Shown here: positions 48,013 to 59,719 of the stretch, in pieces
How the letters are laid out: the number at the start of each line of letters is the position of its first letter
Position numbering within the stretch: position 1 is the stretch's first letter
From: Euphorbia lathyris
Taxonomy: Eukaryota; Streptophyta; Magnoliopsida; Malpighiales; Euphorbiaceae
NCBI RefSeq assembly: GCF_963576675.1
Contig: NC_088918.1
Location: 39,961,501-40,025,500, forward strand
Direction: 5' to 3'
Length of the DNA stretch: 64,000 nucleotides
Position numbers and translations under genes: made by a program
Notes under the pieces: generated by a model
What the model saw: only the letters and a program-made list of their open reading frames with translations
What the model was told of the DNA's origin: nothing
Database searches by the model: none

Positions 48013-48015
48013 TTA

Positions 48016-49149
48016 GTATGTAAATTTAAATATTTATTAAAATGAAAATATTGTTTTTTGAAATAAAATTAAAAATAATAATGAGGTTATAGAATCAATG
48101 TAGATGATTGGATAATGTAGTTCACGCATGTTGAGAGAAGTGTGGGCTTTGGAATGGAAGGAAGAATATCCCGTGTATTAATTAAACACACGAAAAGCCA
48201 CTCCATAATCATTCCGCGCAATCCGCATTTGGATTCAAGTGGTATTACCGTAATTTGGCCGCAACTTCAATGGCATCACCGGGAATTCAGAACCTACATG
48301 TTGAAGGGCATTATAGTAATTCGATTTAAAAAATGCTAAAAGAAGCAGCGACAGGCACGCGGTGTATATTCGATGACAGCCAAGAAACAGCTTTAGCCAT
48401 TTGCTACTTCAACACGGATTTGGGAATGAGAACGCTGCTTTCCTCTTTTCTTCTTATTTACATCATATACTTAATTAATATGGATTAGATATTTTAGGGA
48501 GCTAAATCCTAAACGACTTTTGGTTTTATTTATTACTATAAAGGATAAATTCTAAAGAATTAAGGTGGAACCAATTAAATAAAATATTTAGTAAAAGTAA
48601 AAGATGAAGAAAACCAAAAAAGTGGATAATTGGGACAATAGATCATTTTTAAATTTGCATATATGCCCTCATAACATGTAAATATATCATCATCCACAAC
48701 AAGCAATGGGGTACGTGGCAATGATAACCTTCGGATATGATCGTGCTAGAATAAGTAATCATCATGACACGTGGACTAGTGAGAGACACTCTAAATCCAC
48801 CAAAAAATAGGATTTTCAATTCACATTTAGATTTCAGGGATTATAGTTTCGGCACATTACAAGCTGCCTAAATTACATCTGTCATCTAGGAGACGACACA
48901 TGTCCTCAAGAGACGCTAGGGCACACACCTTAAACCTACAACTAGAATTTCCCCGGGCACCGTATAAATAGAACGTGCAAAGAGGGACATAATCGCCATA
49001 TTCCAAACTGGAATGCGGAAAGAGGAAATCTAGAGAGAAACAATGAACGCCCCGTAGAGGCCAAAGCAATTACTCTTGGTCACTCTCTTCATCCTACAAT
49101 AGGAGCAGCTGGAAGGCGTCCTACAGGGAAAGAAGACTACTCCCTCTTA
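48016..49149. other. Intergenic, no gene
   Basis: AT-rich to about 48850, with a short GC-richer segment at 48160-48420 that shows no convincing reading frame. Two ACACGTGGAC-type motifs near 48770. The region from 48850 on resembles LTR-like leader DNA but no ends were found. Confidence 0.4.
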
Positions 49150-49151
49150 GG

Positions 49152-49381
49152 CTTTTCTTGGATGTGGGTTTGAAAGGTTCATTAAAGTAAGGGGAGTGGA
49201 TGGGAGGTTATTTTCTTTAACCTTCATATCCCATCGATTTGATGGGACTGAAATTGAGGTTTTTTCAAGGTTATGTCACTCCCATTTAAACTACATTTAA
49301 CCTTAAACTCCTTCCCAAGCAATGTTACATAGAAAAATCTCTTTTAATTAACCTTCCTTAACCTCAAAACAAGCAGACCCT
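49152..49381. mobile_element. Weak candidate for a Harbinger-like MITE
   Basis: Left GGCTTTTCTTGGATGTGGGTT and right (reverse complement) GGGTCTGCTTGTTTTGAGGTT are loosely similar and each abuts TTA. No internal features. Could be chance similarity. Confidence 0.3.
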
Positions 49382-49659
49382 TAGGTCTTAAGTGGGAGGG
49401 TATAGCCCAGATATAGATCCCCATCGTACCAGATAAAACGTGGAAGAGAGTTTGAATCCTCCTAGAATATCGTATATCACAGAAATGTCCGGGCAGACTG
49501 AAGTCTCTAGCGTATAAACACAAAGCCTAGAGATATTCTAATAAATCTAAGTCGAAGCATGCGAAAAACACAAGAATTTTTTATACCCCGATCTCGAGAA
49601 AGGCATGGGCGGGGAGGAAGGAAAATTGTGCTAAAGGTCGACGGATAGCCCACTAGACA

Positions 49660-51260
49660 ACATCATCGGATAATGAGGAGAATAAGAGGCATGTGGAAAA
49701 GGAGACTAAGTCTGAGCTCATTGGAAAGGAGCTGATGAGCGTCATGGTAGACACAAGAATTGATTCCAAGATGTTGGAGGTAATAGATACCAACTCCCCA
49801 TTGTCTTACGTGTGAGCCAATGCCTTTCGGTTTCATATATCCCTCTATGGAAAAAATATAATAGGAGGAAAAGACCCCAACAATCCATGTGAAGAACTTA
49901 CGATGAGTGTTGGAAACTACTATGGCTAAAGATGTCGTCATGTTCTGTCTCTTCCAAACTACTTGGTTTAGGAACACGGAGAAAACCTTCAGGAGTGGGT
50001 ATAACGTTTCTAGAAAATTAAAGTCCATATCCGGCACCTTAGTGTAGATGTTGTGGTATATGCTATGGTGGCAAATTTCGAAGTGAGGCCTTGTCCCAAG
50101 AAATAACAACATGACAGGCCAAAATGTTCCCTGAACTTATGCAACAAGCTAGGGACTTCGTTAAATGTGGTAGGAACAAACTCAAACCATGTTAAAAGGT
50201 GCAAGTGCAAAGGATCTCCTGGGTTCAAATAATAGTTTAAAGTAGCATCATCGAGGAGTTAGGGATAGAGATCCAATAAGTAAAAAGAGCAACTAGAGCG
50301 TAGCCTCATGCCACTTAATGGCCGAAAAAAGAAGTATGGTACTGGGTAGAAAAGAATAAACAATGCATTAAATATCCCTCGAAGCTCAAACGTTCAACAC
50401 GCCAAAGCAATAGAACATATTGTGAGTTCCATAAGAGCGAAGGCCATGCCACTTAAGATTATAGGTAGTTGACAATCGAGCTAGAAAAAATGGTAGAGAG
50501 CAAAGAGACGGATCACTTTCTGAGGAAGTCATCAAAGGCGCCAACTATAGAGTAGAAGAAAGCATAAAATTCGGAGTGCACTCCTCGAGGAGTCATCAAT
50601 GTGACTTTTAGAGGGCCTTAAGGAGATCGGTCCGTAAAGAAAAAAAGCGTATGGAAACAAATAAAAGGCTTTAGGAGTCTAGTTTAGGTCGATGCTTGTC
50701 ATCCGCCTCATCATCTTCTGGTGGATGAACATTGACCTAGAAGGAAAAGTCTGTATCCGGATATCGCTCCTTTAATGATCTAAGAATCAATAGTCTATAT
50801 TTATTTAAACGATAGCCTCAAAGCTCATTGAGGGTTCCAAGGCTTGAGTTTTTTTGCAGCTCAGGACTGGCCATCAGCTCTTCATTCTCTTTTTCAAAAC
50901 ATGCAATGCTTATCTTCAGCCTAGCTTCAAAGGCTCTTAAAAAATGAGAATCAGTCTCAAATTTCTCCAAATCAAGCTCGCGCCTCTTCCCCTCATCCCA
51001 CTCCTAGTGAACGAGTTTGTCATTTGTTTCCTTAGAATCATCTATATGAAAGTTTGTAGACTTTTGCTTCGCCAAAACCTCCTACCATAGTTGGCGAATT
51101 TCTTATTCTTTTTCCAAATGAAGGGTTGGTTTTCCCGAATGGAATCCTCTCTCCCCTTCATAGTATTATTATCATCCTCCACACCTTTTTTTTTCTTATT
51201 AAGATCAATGGCAGCCTGCCTCACCTTCTTCAAGGCATCCATCTCACTTTTCTTGGCCAA
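49660..51260 (-). pseudogene. Degenerate retrotransposon gag-like remnant
   Basis: Minus-strand pieces include a Lys-rich coiled-coil stretch (MAKKSEMDALKKVRQAAIDL, 51260-51042), an acidic piece near 50690-50735 (NVHPPEDDEADDKHRPK) and two short open frames (50228-50010; 50112-49663, starting MLLFLGTRPHFEICHH). The coiled coil plus acidic tail is reminiscent of Ty3-type gag-like proteins such as the one split by Copia-2, but no clear domain is intact and the piece order is not that of a single gene. Low certainty. Confidence 0.35.
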
Positions 51261-51299
51261 GCCTTCAGATTTACGAGCTTCGGTCAGTGTAGACTTAGT

Positions 51300-52019
51300 C
51301 TTATCTAGATATGTTTAAAGAATGACAAGGAACTCTGTGGATAGACCAATAGTCTAATCCTAGTCTGCCAAATTCTTCTTTTGATTATGAGAGCACTGGG
51401 TCGTATTAAGGAGTTTGTGGCAGGTTTCTACCAATACTGTTGGGGTATGCCCTAGTCTCGAGACATTATATTTAACGGTATCATTAACTGTAAGGCAGTA
51501 ATCTTTTAAGTCATACTTACTTGTGCAAGATGATTAATAGAGTATCCAAGATTAGTGATCTGCACATGTTTGGCGGGTTGAGGACCTGGTCAAATGAAGC
51601 CTTGTGGCAATAAGATACTAATCTAAATGTCCCTAGTATGTTATTATCATGGGAACAAAAAATAACTAAAGACCAGTTTGTGCCTTGGTTGTGATGGTGT
51701 TTCACCGGTCAAAGACATGGAGTGTCGTTAAATAATTTTGAATAAAAACCCTACTCTGAGTTTTGCTTTTATCAAACAAGAAAATCAAACAAAATTTTGT
51801 CTAGAATAAATGTTAAATTTTGATAGGATGAAATTTTATTTGAAAATCTTTAATTTTGTAAACAAATTTTAGACTATTTTGAATACGTAATTTTTTTTTC
51901 ATTACACTTAGCATTTAACAAATCGGCATTTACATTTTATGGAATAAAATTGAGTTAATTGTCACACATTACCATTTTCAAAGTGAGTTTTTTAGCCTAA
52001 TCTAAAAAGCATTCACTAA
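51300..52019. other. Repeat-derived flank, no gene
   Basis: TGTTGGGGTATGCCCTAGTC at 51440 looks like the start of an LTR (TG start), but no matching end or copy was found in the window. The last 200 bases are AT-rich and continue, across the Ty3-3 insertion, at 57607. Confidence 0.35.
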
Positions 52020-52024
52020 TGCTT

Positions 52025-52782
52025 TGATAACACGGGGAAAAATCCTTGATCGGAGCACTTCCCTGTGAGGCGCCGTTGGGATCGGCCGGGGACACTCCGA
52101 TGCCAAAGTCAGTAAGAAAGATCAAGAGAGCAAACTGAATTGACAAAGAATAAGTGAATGTGTGTACCTTGATAGCCTAGGGATGTAGGCTATATATAGT
52201 TGGGGAATTCGTAACCTCTAGGTAACCAGAAAGTCTCCATTAATGCTCATTTAATGGCGGTTACAAGTGACTCTTAACCTGGTGGTTTAAGACTATTAAT
52301 GATTCATTTAATGATCTTTATGGCCGAGTTGGCGGTTAGCCGTTACTGTGATGAATCAGGTGAAAGAGGAGATTCGCCTCATAGGTTCGCCAGCGGATCT
52401 CACTGAGCTGAACCGTGGAGATCCGCCATCCGGTTCTTCTTGCGGCGTTCTCAAGGTGAATATCCCTTTTGGTCCTTGGGATAATATTATTTGATCCTTC
52501 AAGGCGTATGCATGCTCTCTCTGAGAGCTATGGCGGGTCTCCGCTACTCGCTCACATCGGGCGTATCTCGTTATGGCGTATCCCGCCATGGTCCACGTGG
52601 CGTGGCATAATGCTAGAAACTCCTTCTTTTTCCTCATTATTTGCATATTCTCCCATGCATTAATTATCATTAATTCCACATTAATCATGTATAAATATCT
52701 CTTTTAGAAGGAATAATGGTTTGCCATTATTTCTGTTAATTTTCCCTTATTCTTTATTCAAGAATAATTTGGGTTGTTATCA
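52025..52782 (-). repeat. 3' LTR of Ty3-3
   Basis: 758 bp, pairs with 56844-57601; contains a CTATATATAG box near 52190. Confidence 0.92.
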
Positions 52783-52793
52783 GAAGCCCCCCT
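52783..52793 (-). other. Polypurine tract of Ty3-3
   Basis: Minus-strand AGGGGGGCTTC directly before the 3' LTR. Confidence 0.7.
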
Positions 52794-52879
52794 AAAGGTA
52801 TAAAAAGCTTTTTAGGGCTGTCTAATCGTATTCCATGCTATTGATCTTTTAAGTGTTCAAACTTCTTCTGAATTTTCTC

Positions 52880-54560
52880 AAGGTTTCAAACTTGTTATGT
52901 TTCGAGGTAGGTGGCCAACCATATCCCTAGAAGCTTATGATAAGCTTTATGGATTTCTTTCCCTAGGATCCAATGTATGGAGATTTTTACTTTTTCTGTG
53001 AACTCTGACCGTTTATAAAGAGATTCGCCTTAGAGATCCGCCCGTGGATCTCATATGGCTTAGTCTTGATGATCAACTTGCTACCTATCTTCGAGTGATC
53101 TGTCCAAGGCAACTTAGAGTAGGTGGCCAGCCATACCCTTGTATGAAAACCTTTGTGAAGGCTTGAACCTTGGTGAAGGTTTGTGTGCTTGGTATTCCTT
53201 TTGAGGGAATCAAGCTACCGTAAGCGTTTGATCTGCTTCCTCTCTTTGAGGTGGATCAATCTGCCATAGGTGTAGAAAACTCCTCTTTTTGAGAGAAGTT
53301 TGAAGGATGTAAAGATCTCACGTCTGAGAAATGTTTTAATCCTGGCGGTGATCAGGGCTTGATCCGCCGTGTTTTATTTTTCTATCTTGGAGGAAAGTGG
53401 ATCCGCCCTAGATGGGGCCATTTGTTCCTATCGTATAGGATTATGATTCGCCTTAGGGACTTCTTTTCTTCAGTTCTGCCATATTGAGGAGAATGACCCG
53501 CCCTTAGGGATCAGTAAGAATGATCAGCCATTTAGGGACTTTTGTGCATTTTGTGGAGGCGAGACTTTGTTATTTCTATGATGAAGATGCGGATTCATTA
53601 ATTTGATGAACACGAGACTTCATTAATTGGATAAAGACGAGGCTTTATGAATTGGATGAAGACGAGGCTTCATTAATTGAATTGGATGAAGACGAGGCTT
53701 CATTACTTGAATTGGATGAAGACGAGGCTTCATTACTTGGAGATGAAGACGAGGCTTCATTACTTGGAGATGAAGATGAGGCTTCATTACTTGGAGATGA
53801 AGACGAGGCTTCATTATTTGGAGATGAAGACGAGGCTTCATTACTTGGAGATGAAGACGAGGCTTCATTACTTGGAGATGAAGACGAGGCTTCATTACTT
53901 GGAGATCAAGACGAGGCTTCATTATTTGGAGATGAATCCCTTTGCTTTCCAGAACTATTTTTACTAATGCATTATATCTTTTAGCAAGTAATTTTCTAGA
54001 ATCTGGTTTACGATTTCTCCGATTGTTTAGGGTAGGTGGCCAGCCGTACCCCAATGTGTGAACCTTTGTGAAGGTTTAGAAGCTGTTCTATTCCTTCTAG
54101 AGGAAGTAAAGCTGCCCAGGGGATTAACTTGCTACCTATCTTTGAGGTGAAGCGATCCGCCCGTAGGACTTGTGAACCCTTCTTTGGGAAGGGAGTGAGA
54201 GAGTGTAAAGTCCTTGCGTCCAAGGAATGTTTTAACTCGTTTATGGTGTCCGACCGAATGGTGTCCGACCGAATGGTGATCATCTAAAGATGGATCCGCC
54301 CATGAGAGTGTTCTCCTATCTTTGAGGAGAAAGTTGAGGGTGTAATGATCTCATGTTTGAGACGATTTTAACCCGCTTTTGATGGTGGTCAATCTTCTTC
54401 CTGTCTTTGAGGAGAGAGTTGAGCTCATTTGAAAGCTCCTGAGGGTCTGTGCTTCTTACCTTTATGCAAAGGGGATCCACCCGTGATGGGATCAATTGTC
54501 CTATCTTTGAGGTAATTGATCCACTTGTGGAACTTATGATTCGCCAGCCACTGGACGTAT
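52880..54560. repeat. Repeat-rich 3' internal region of Ty3-3
   Basis: The phrase GTAGGTGGCCAGCC(A/G)TACCC or close variants recurs at about 52906, 53115 and 54031, and phrases on the pattern GATCCGCCC or ATTCGCC recur throughout. No coding sequence with family resemblance was found in this part, which surrounds the 27-bp minisatellite. Confidence 0.6.
53586..53937. repeat. 27-bp minisatellite inside Ty3-3
   Basis: Eight units on the pattern GACGAGGCTTCATTACTTGG + AGATGAA, preceded by two 30-bp variants (with TTGAATTGGATGAA) and two or three decayed units. The period is a multiple of three, so several frames stay open on both strands: DEDEASLLG-type repeats on plus, MKPRLHLQV-type repeats on minus. 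These are likely by-products, not proteins. Confidence 0.9.
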
Positions 54561-54599
54561 ATCAGCACTAAAAGCTAGGCAAGTGAATATAAGAAGTAT

Positions 54600-55892
54600 G
54601 ACGAGAAAGAATAAATTATAAAATATAGGATATTATAACAGTTTAATGCACATATAAGAATATGTAAAAATACTGATTTTTAGGCCCATGGTTCCGTCTT
54701 TTCTGAGCAACTAGAACCACATCCTTAATGATGTTTAACTTATGAGTGATCACATCTGGGCTTATTCCTGTACGAATCTCATTCTCCTATGCAAATAGGC
54801 TTTCAGACTCAATGATGTTTAATCCTTTGGCGATTCGTACCCGCTTTCCATCAGCAATAAGGAGCGTTTCTGTGTCGCCCAAAGCTGTAGTGACAAGTTA
54901 ATATTTCTCACATTCGTCCTCTTTGGATTGTGGGCGAATTGATAGTGACGCTGAGTAGGTCTCTTGAATCGTCTTTTGGTTCCCGCTAATCATTACTCCT
55001 CCTTTGTTGGTGAGAATGTACCTATGGTGATGATATTGCAAGAACTGCTCGTGTCTACCATTACCCGCCTCATTTCATCTTCCATCCTTCAATTGTCATC
55101 GCATCTGTATGTGGAGAGATTACTGGACCTGTTTCTGCAAAAGGAGCAATGAAGGGATGTTTTATCTAGAGCGGATATTTTTGCTTTTTCCACGGGTGGC
55201 TGATACCCTGGTCCATCCGCCATGACATTAATGACACTTTTGAATTTATTTTTGGGATCTGTCTTCTGCTTGTCATCTTGTTATTTGTTATTCTGGACAA
55301 AGCTATCTAGTTTGCCAGCTCCCAGCAAGCTTCAGTGTGGTGGCCAACCAAAGGGTGGTAATAATCTTAGATTGGGTACCCCCTCAAATTTGACCACTAG
55401 AATATTTATATTACTTGTACTAAAGTCCTGTTTATGGAGGAAGAACCCCGATTTTTGTCTTTCTCACGATCTCGATTGTGAGATTCGCCTTTGGTTTTAT
55501 GTGATGGAGATAACGATTCGCGGCGTATGTCATCTACCTCCCTGAATGCTTTTGCATCGTTCAATTAGATTCGCCATATTGCGGGGTTTTCTCCGGATCA
55601 GATCCTCTTGTAAGATTTTACATGTTGTATTTTTGGCCAATGCTTCTGCAGCTGATCCACCGCCGCCTGAACTGCCTATATGTAATCGGTCATGACCTCC
55701 TTGGTTTCCTACGGGGACATGACCAATGTCTCCTGGTCGGGAGGATGATGGTGGTGGGCTGGTACTCCGGGGTGTATCAATAGGCCTCTTACTACGTCAG
55801 CGTATTGGAGAGGGAGGTGACCTACCTCTGCGAGAAGAGCCCTGTCTTCGTGGCGAAGATGTTTTACGATGCTTCTCATTCGAAACTGACAT
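54600..55892 (-). pseudogene. Ty3-3 gag and protease remnant
   Basis: A gag-like start at ATG 55892 reads MSVSNEKHRKTSSPRRQGSS followed by an Arg/Ser/Pro/Gly-rich stretch and several stops. Near 55080-55040 the frame VMVDTSSSCNIITIG resembles the retropepsin active site (D-T/S-G in intact elements; Ser replaces Gly here), and near 54750-54660 the passage D-V-I-T-H-K-L-N-I resembles the residues between protease and RT in Ty3 pol. The RT catalytic core, RNase H and integrase are absent. Confidence 0.68.
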
Positions 55893-56827
55893 TTGCACAG
55901 TTTTGTAGTTAGCTCAAGACATGAAAGTTTTGTTTATCCAATTTGGCAATTCATCAACCCATAATGGCCTTAATAGTTAGGGACAGTTACATGATGATCA
56001 CAAATTGATTTAATATGTTCAATTCTCTTACGTCGGTAAAAGAAATTCTAATAATGTCAGATAAACAGTTTTTATATGAATAAACACATCCTTGTAAAAA
56101 AGGGAATGAAATAACTGTTTGACAAAACAATATTCAAAAATATGAATTTTTGATATTAAAAGTACTAAATAGGAGAAAAGCCATATATAGATGGTGAATT
56201 GTACAAGGAAAACCAAATATGATTTTTTGCAATTTCTTCTAATAGTTATATGCTTGTTCACCCAAAAGACCGACTAGATCTAAATCCTTTGCAATTACAT
56301 GAGCAATTTTATGATATTTTAATATCAAATGACAAAATCACATCGAATGGATGATTTTTTCCTTTTGTAAATCCCAAGATCACGGGTCTTATACATGCGT
56401 TTGTACTGGTTCAATGATAATATCATATTACACTTGTCATGCATAAAAATATGAGGGCATAGTAAGCATGCAAGGTTTAATGAAAGATTTGCATCTATGA
56501 CTTCATCTTTACAATTTATTAGATTTATCATTATAACATGTAACGATATTCATAGCACTTTATAAGAGTGAGGGATCTCAATTTTCTTTAATAAAAAATG
56601 GAATAAGAAATGGGAGGAAACTTATCTTTTTCATCATAAAATTCCAGATTTAATGTAGAAAACTCTTTCCCACCAATATATGGAGAACCGTATCTTTGGA
56701 TAGATTTGTTGTACTGATTGAGCCAAAGTTGGAGATTGTGATTTCTATTCTGTTGACTCCATTGTTTTGTTCTTTGTGAAACTCTATACAATCAAGATTT
56801 TGTGATCTTCTGTTTGTTAGAGATCCA
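55893..56827 (-). other. 5' leader of Ty3-3
   Basis: About 930 bases between the primer site and the gag-like start. AT-rich, without a supported reading frame. Confidence 0.5.
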
Positions 56828-56843
56828 CATTCACCGCACCAAT
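56828..56843 (-). other. Primer binding site candidate of Ty3-3
   Basis: Minus-strand ATTGGTGCGGTGAAT follows the 5' LTR. TGG at the start is typical, but I cannot name the tRNA it would pair with. Confidence 0.5.
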
Positions 56844-57601
56844 TGATAACACGGGGAAAAATCCTTGATCGGAGCACTTCCCTGTGAGGCGCCGTTGGGA
56901 TCGGCCGGGGACACTCCGATGCCAAAGTCAGTAAGGAAGATCAAGAGAGCAAACTGAATTGACAAAGAATAAGTGAATGTGTGTACCTTGATAGCCTAGG
57001 GATGTAGGCTATATATAGTTGGGGAATTCGTAACCTCTAGGTAACCAGAAAGTCTCCATTAATGCTCATTTAATGGCGGTTACAAGTTACTCTTAACCTG
57101 GTGGTTTAAGACTATTAATGATTCATTTAATGATCTTTATGGCCGAGTTGGCGGTTAGCCGTTACTGTGATGAATCAGGTGAAAGAGGAGATTCGCCTCA
57201 TAGGTTCGCCAGCGGATCTCACTGAGCTGAACCGTGGAGATCCGCCATCCGGTTCTTCTTGCGGCGTTCTCAAGGTGAATATCCCTTTTGGTCATTGGGA
57301 TAATATTATTTGATCCGTCAAGGCGTATGCACGCTCTCTCTGAGAGCTATGGCGGGTCTCCGCTACTCGCTCACATCGGGCGTATCTCGTTATGGCGTAT
57401 CCCGCCATGGTCCACGTGGCGTGGCATAGTGCTAGAAACTCCTTCTTTTTCCTCATTATTTGCATATTCTCCCCTGCATTAATTATCATTAATTCCACAT
57501 TAATCATGTATAAATATCTCTTTTAGAAGGAATAATGGTTTGCCATTATTTCTGTTAATTTTCCCTTATTCTTTATTCAAGAATAATTTGGGTTGTTATC
57601 A
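56844..57601 (-). repeat. 5' LTR of Ty3-3
   Basis: 758 bp, pairs with 52025-52782. Confidence 0.92.
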
Positions 57602-58081
57602 TGCTTCATTTTTTTCTCACGAGTGTTCCATAATTACACGAAACTTGAGAATTTACATCAAATACCGATCAAAACCTCACGCGTATAGCTCAAAACATGA
57701 CATGATTAAGTCATTCCTTGTCTTACCCTCACATTTCGAACTCAAAATAGTAGTGCATCTTAAACACATTCTCCGTCGTTCACCCCTTCGAGCCTAGACA
57801 TTCCATTTATTTCACCACATTACAAACCGCATTCCCTTCATAAATACCATTTTTGTACCCCCCTAAATTTAAGGGTAATTAATAACAAATATACTTGTTA
57901 ATTGCAAGAGATGATGATTCACAGTGGATACAAAATTCAAACAAATACTTAAACCGATATATAGCGGTTATATCTCTTTATTTTCGTATATTTCATACTT
58001 TATATATATATACATATAAATAAAATTCATATTGATATTTATCTATATAAAGTCAAAAAAGAAAAGAAAAGAAATATAAAA

Positions 58082-59182
58082 GGGTAAATTCCAAAAACAA
58101 CTCCTGTGGTTTGATGTTGTTCCAAAAAAACCCTTGTGGTTTGTTATTACAAAAAAAAGGACTGTGGTTTGCGCCTTTAACCAAAAAACGGAAAATGACT
58201 TAACGGTGTTAAAATGCTGACGTGGCACAGGGGTAAGGTTGGAAATTCGATTTTTTTTATTTTTATTTTTTCTTTTTCTTTTTCTTTTTCTTCCCTTCTC
58301 CCTTCTTCTTCCTTCTCTCCTCCTCCTTCTTCCTTCTCTTCTTCTTCTTCTTCTTCTCTTCTTTTTCTTTTTTTTTTAAATTTCTGAAATTTTATTTTTT
58401 TTATTTTTTCTTTTTCTTTTTCTTTTCCTTTTCCTTCTTCTTCTTCTTCTTCTTCTTCTCCTCCTCCTCCTCCTCCTCCTCCTCTTTCTTCTTCTTCTTC
58501 TTCTTCTTCTTCTTCTTCCTTCTTCTCCCCTCCTCCATTCTTCTTCTTCATCATCCCTCTTCTTCTTCCTTTATTTTTTTCTTTTTTTTTAAGTTTCGGA
58601 AATTTCCAGATTTTTGGAAATTTCCAGATTTCTTCAGAAATCTGGAAATTTCCAGAAATCTGGAAATTTTCCAGATTTCCAACGGAAATCTTTCCAGATT
58701 TCCAAATCTGGAAATTTTCCAGATTTCCGAAGAAATCTGGAATTTTCCCGAAATCTGGAAATTCCAGATTTCGGGAAAATTCCAAATTTCTTCGAGTAAG
58801 GGAATTTAAAAAAAAGAATAGAAAAAAAGAAGAAGAAGAAGAAGGAGGAAGAAGAAAAAGGAAGAAGAAAGAAGAAGAAGGAGGAGAGAAGGGAGTAGGA
58901 GGAGGAGAGAAGGAAGAAGAAGGGAAAGGAAAAGAAGAAAAAGAAAAAATAAAAAAAATAAAATTTCAGAAATTTAAAAAAAAAGAAGAAGAAGAGAAGA
59001 AGAAGAAGAAGAAGAAGAAGAAGAAGAAGAAGAAGAAGAAGAAGAGAAATTTTAACACCGTTAAGTCATTTTCCGTTTTTTGGTTAACGGCGCAAACCAC
59101 AGTCCTTTTTTTTGTAATAACAAACCACAAGGGTTTTTTTGGAACAACATCAAACCACATGGGTTGTTTTTGGAATTTACCC
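58082..59182. mobile_element. Giant palindromic MULE foldback element
   Basis: 1101 bp with about 135-bp terminal inverted repeats at roughly 97 percent identity (GGGTAAATTCCAAAAACAAC... at 58082; the right arm reads the same in reverse complement from 59182) and a perfect 9-bp duplication AATATAAAA (58073-58081, 59183-59191). Inward of the TIRs the left half is an uninterrupted pyrimidine tract (TTC/TTTTC/CTCCTC repeats, about 58250-58600) and the right half the matching purine tract (GAAGAAG, about 58810-59045). The centre (58600-58795) is an array of GAAATCTGGAAATTTCCAG-type palindromic units. The whole element can fold into one long hairpin. No coding capacity. Confidence 0.9.
58605..58795. 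repeat. Array of palindromic CCAGATTTC / GAAATCTGG units
   Basis: At least nine copies of AAATCTGG or CCAGATTT in alternating orientation separated by AAATTTCC-like spacers, at the symmetry centre of the palindromic MULE. Confidence 0.85.
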
Positions 59183-59719
59183 AATATAAAAATATATATA
59201 TGGTATCATATATATAAATAAAAATAAAAGAGAGATTTCCGTTACAAAAATTCTGAATTGTCAAAAGACAAAATCTCTTTTGTGAATCAGTCAAATAATT
59301 ACCCGTAAATTTACTTACCCAGAAAATTTATTTACAACCCGATTAAGACCTTTTGATCGTGTTTATAGTCGGTCGTGTTTGGTAAAGATTTGGATGACCA
59401 TGCAAATTTTTAATAGTTAGTGTTTTTATCGGATTGAACGAAAAATTCAATGCCCTAAACACTTGAGCGTAAGAGTGACTTCCATGTAAAGTGTTTAAAT
59501 TGTTTCAATTTTATTCAACACAATGAAAAATGTCCATTTGAAAAATAAGAGTGTAAAAACAAATCATTTTATCTAAAGAAATAATGTGAGATTTGAATAT
59601 AGAATTTTTGTTCATTTTCGATTAAAATAATTTATGTCTTTACGTTAACTTATTCGATGATATAAATTTTATTTTCAGCTTTTATTTGCTTGAGGACAAG
59701 CAAAGCTTAAGTTTGGGGG

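Larger units (their letters stand above)
52025..57601 (-). mobile_element. Ty3-3: young, internally deleted Ty3/gypsy LTR retrotransposon
   Basis: 5577 bp with 758-bp LTRs (52025-52782 and 56844-57601) starting TGATAACACGGGG and ending GTTGTTATCA on the plus strand, and a perfect duplication TGCTT (52020-52024, 57602-57606). The LTRs differ at only about seven positions (about 99.1 percent identical). Orientation is minus: the purine tract AGGGGGGCTTC precedes 52782, and a primer-site candidate and gag-like start are at the right-hand side. Only about 4 kb of internal DNA remains, with scraps of gag and protease and no RT core or integrase, so it must have moved with help from another element. 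Confidence 0.92.
57607..59719 (+). mobile_element. 3' internal region of an older Ty3 element (host of the palindromic MULE)
   Basis: AT-rich non-coding DNA at 57607-58081 and 59192-59719 that leads into GCTTGAGGACAAGCAAAGC and TTAAGTTTGGGGG, the phrase commonly found just before the 3' LTR in Tat/Retand-type plant Ty3 elements. GTTTGGGGG (59711-59719) is the polypurine tract. Interrupted by the MULE at 58082-59182 and, further left, by Ty3-3. Confidence 0.6.

Noticed and set aside
45960..48015. One large 2-kb transposon
   Set aside because: Internal TTA at 46928-46930 with inverted termini on each side shows two separate elements.
53652..53984. Acidic repeat protein (DEDEASLLG repeats) or basic repeat protein (MKPRLHLQV) as genes
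   Set aside because: Both are translations of the same 27-bp minisatellite inside a Ty3 element, open only because the period is a multiple of three.
58177..58785. 202-aa Glu/Lys/Gly-rich protein on the minus strand
   Set aside because: Translation of the pyrimidine/purine tract and palindromic centre of the MULE foldback element; extreme low complexity and no start context.
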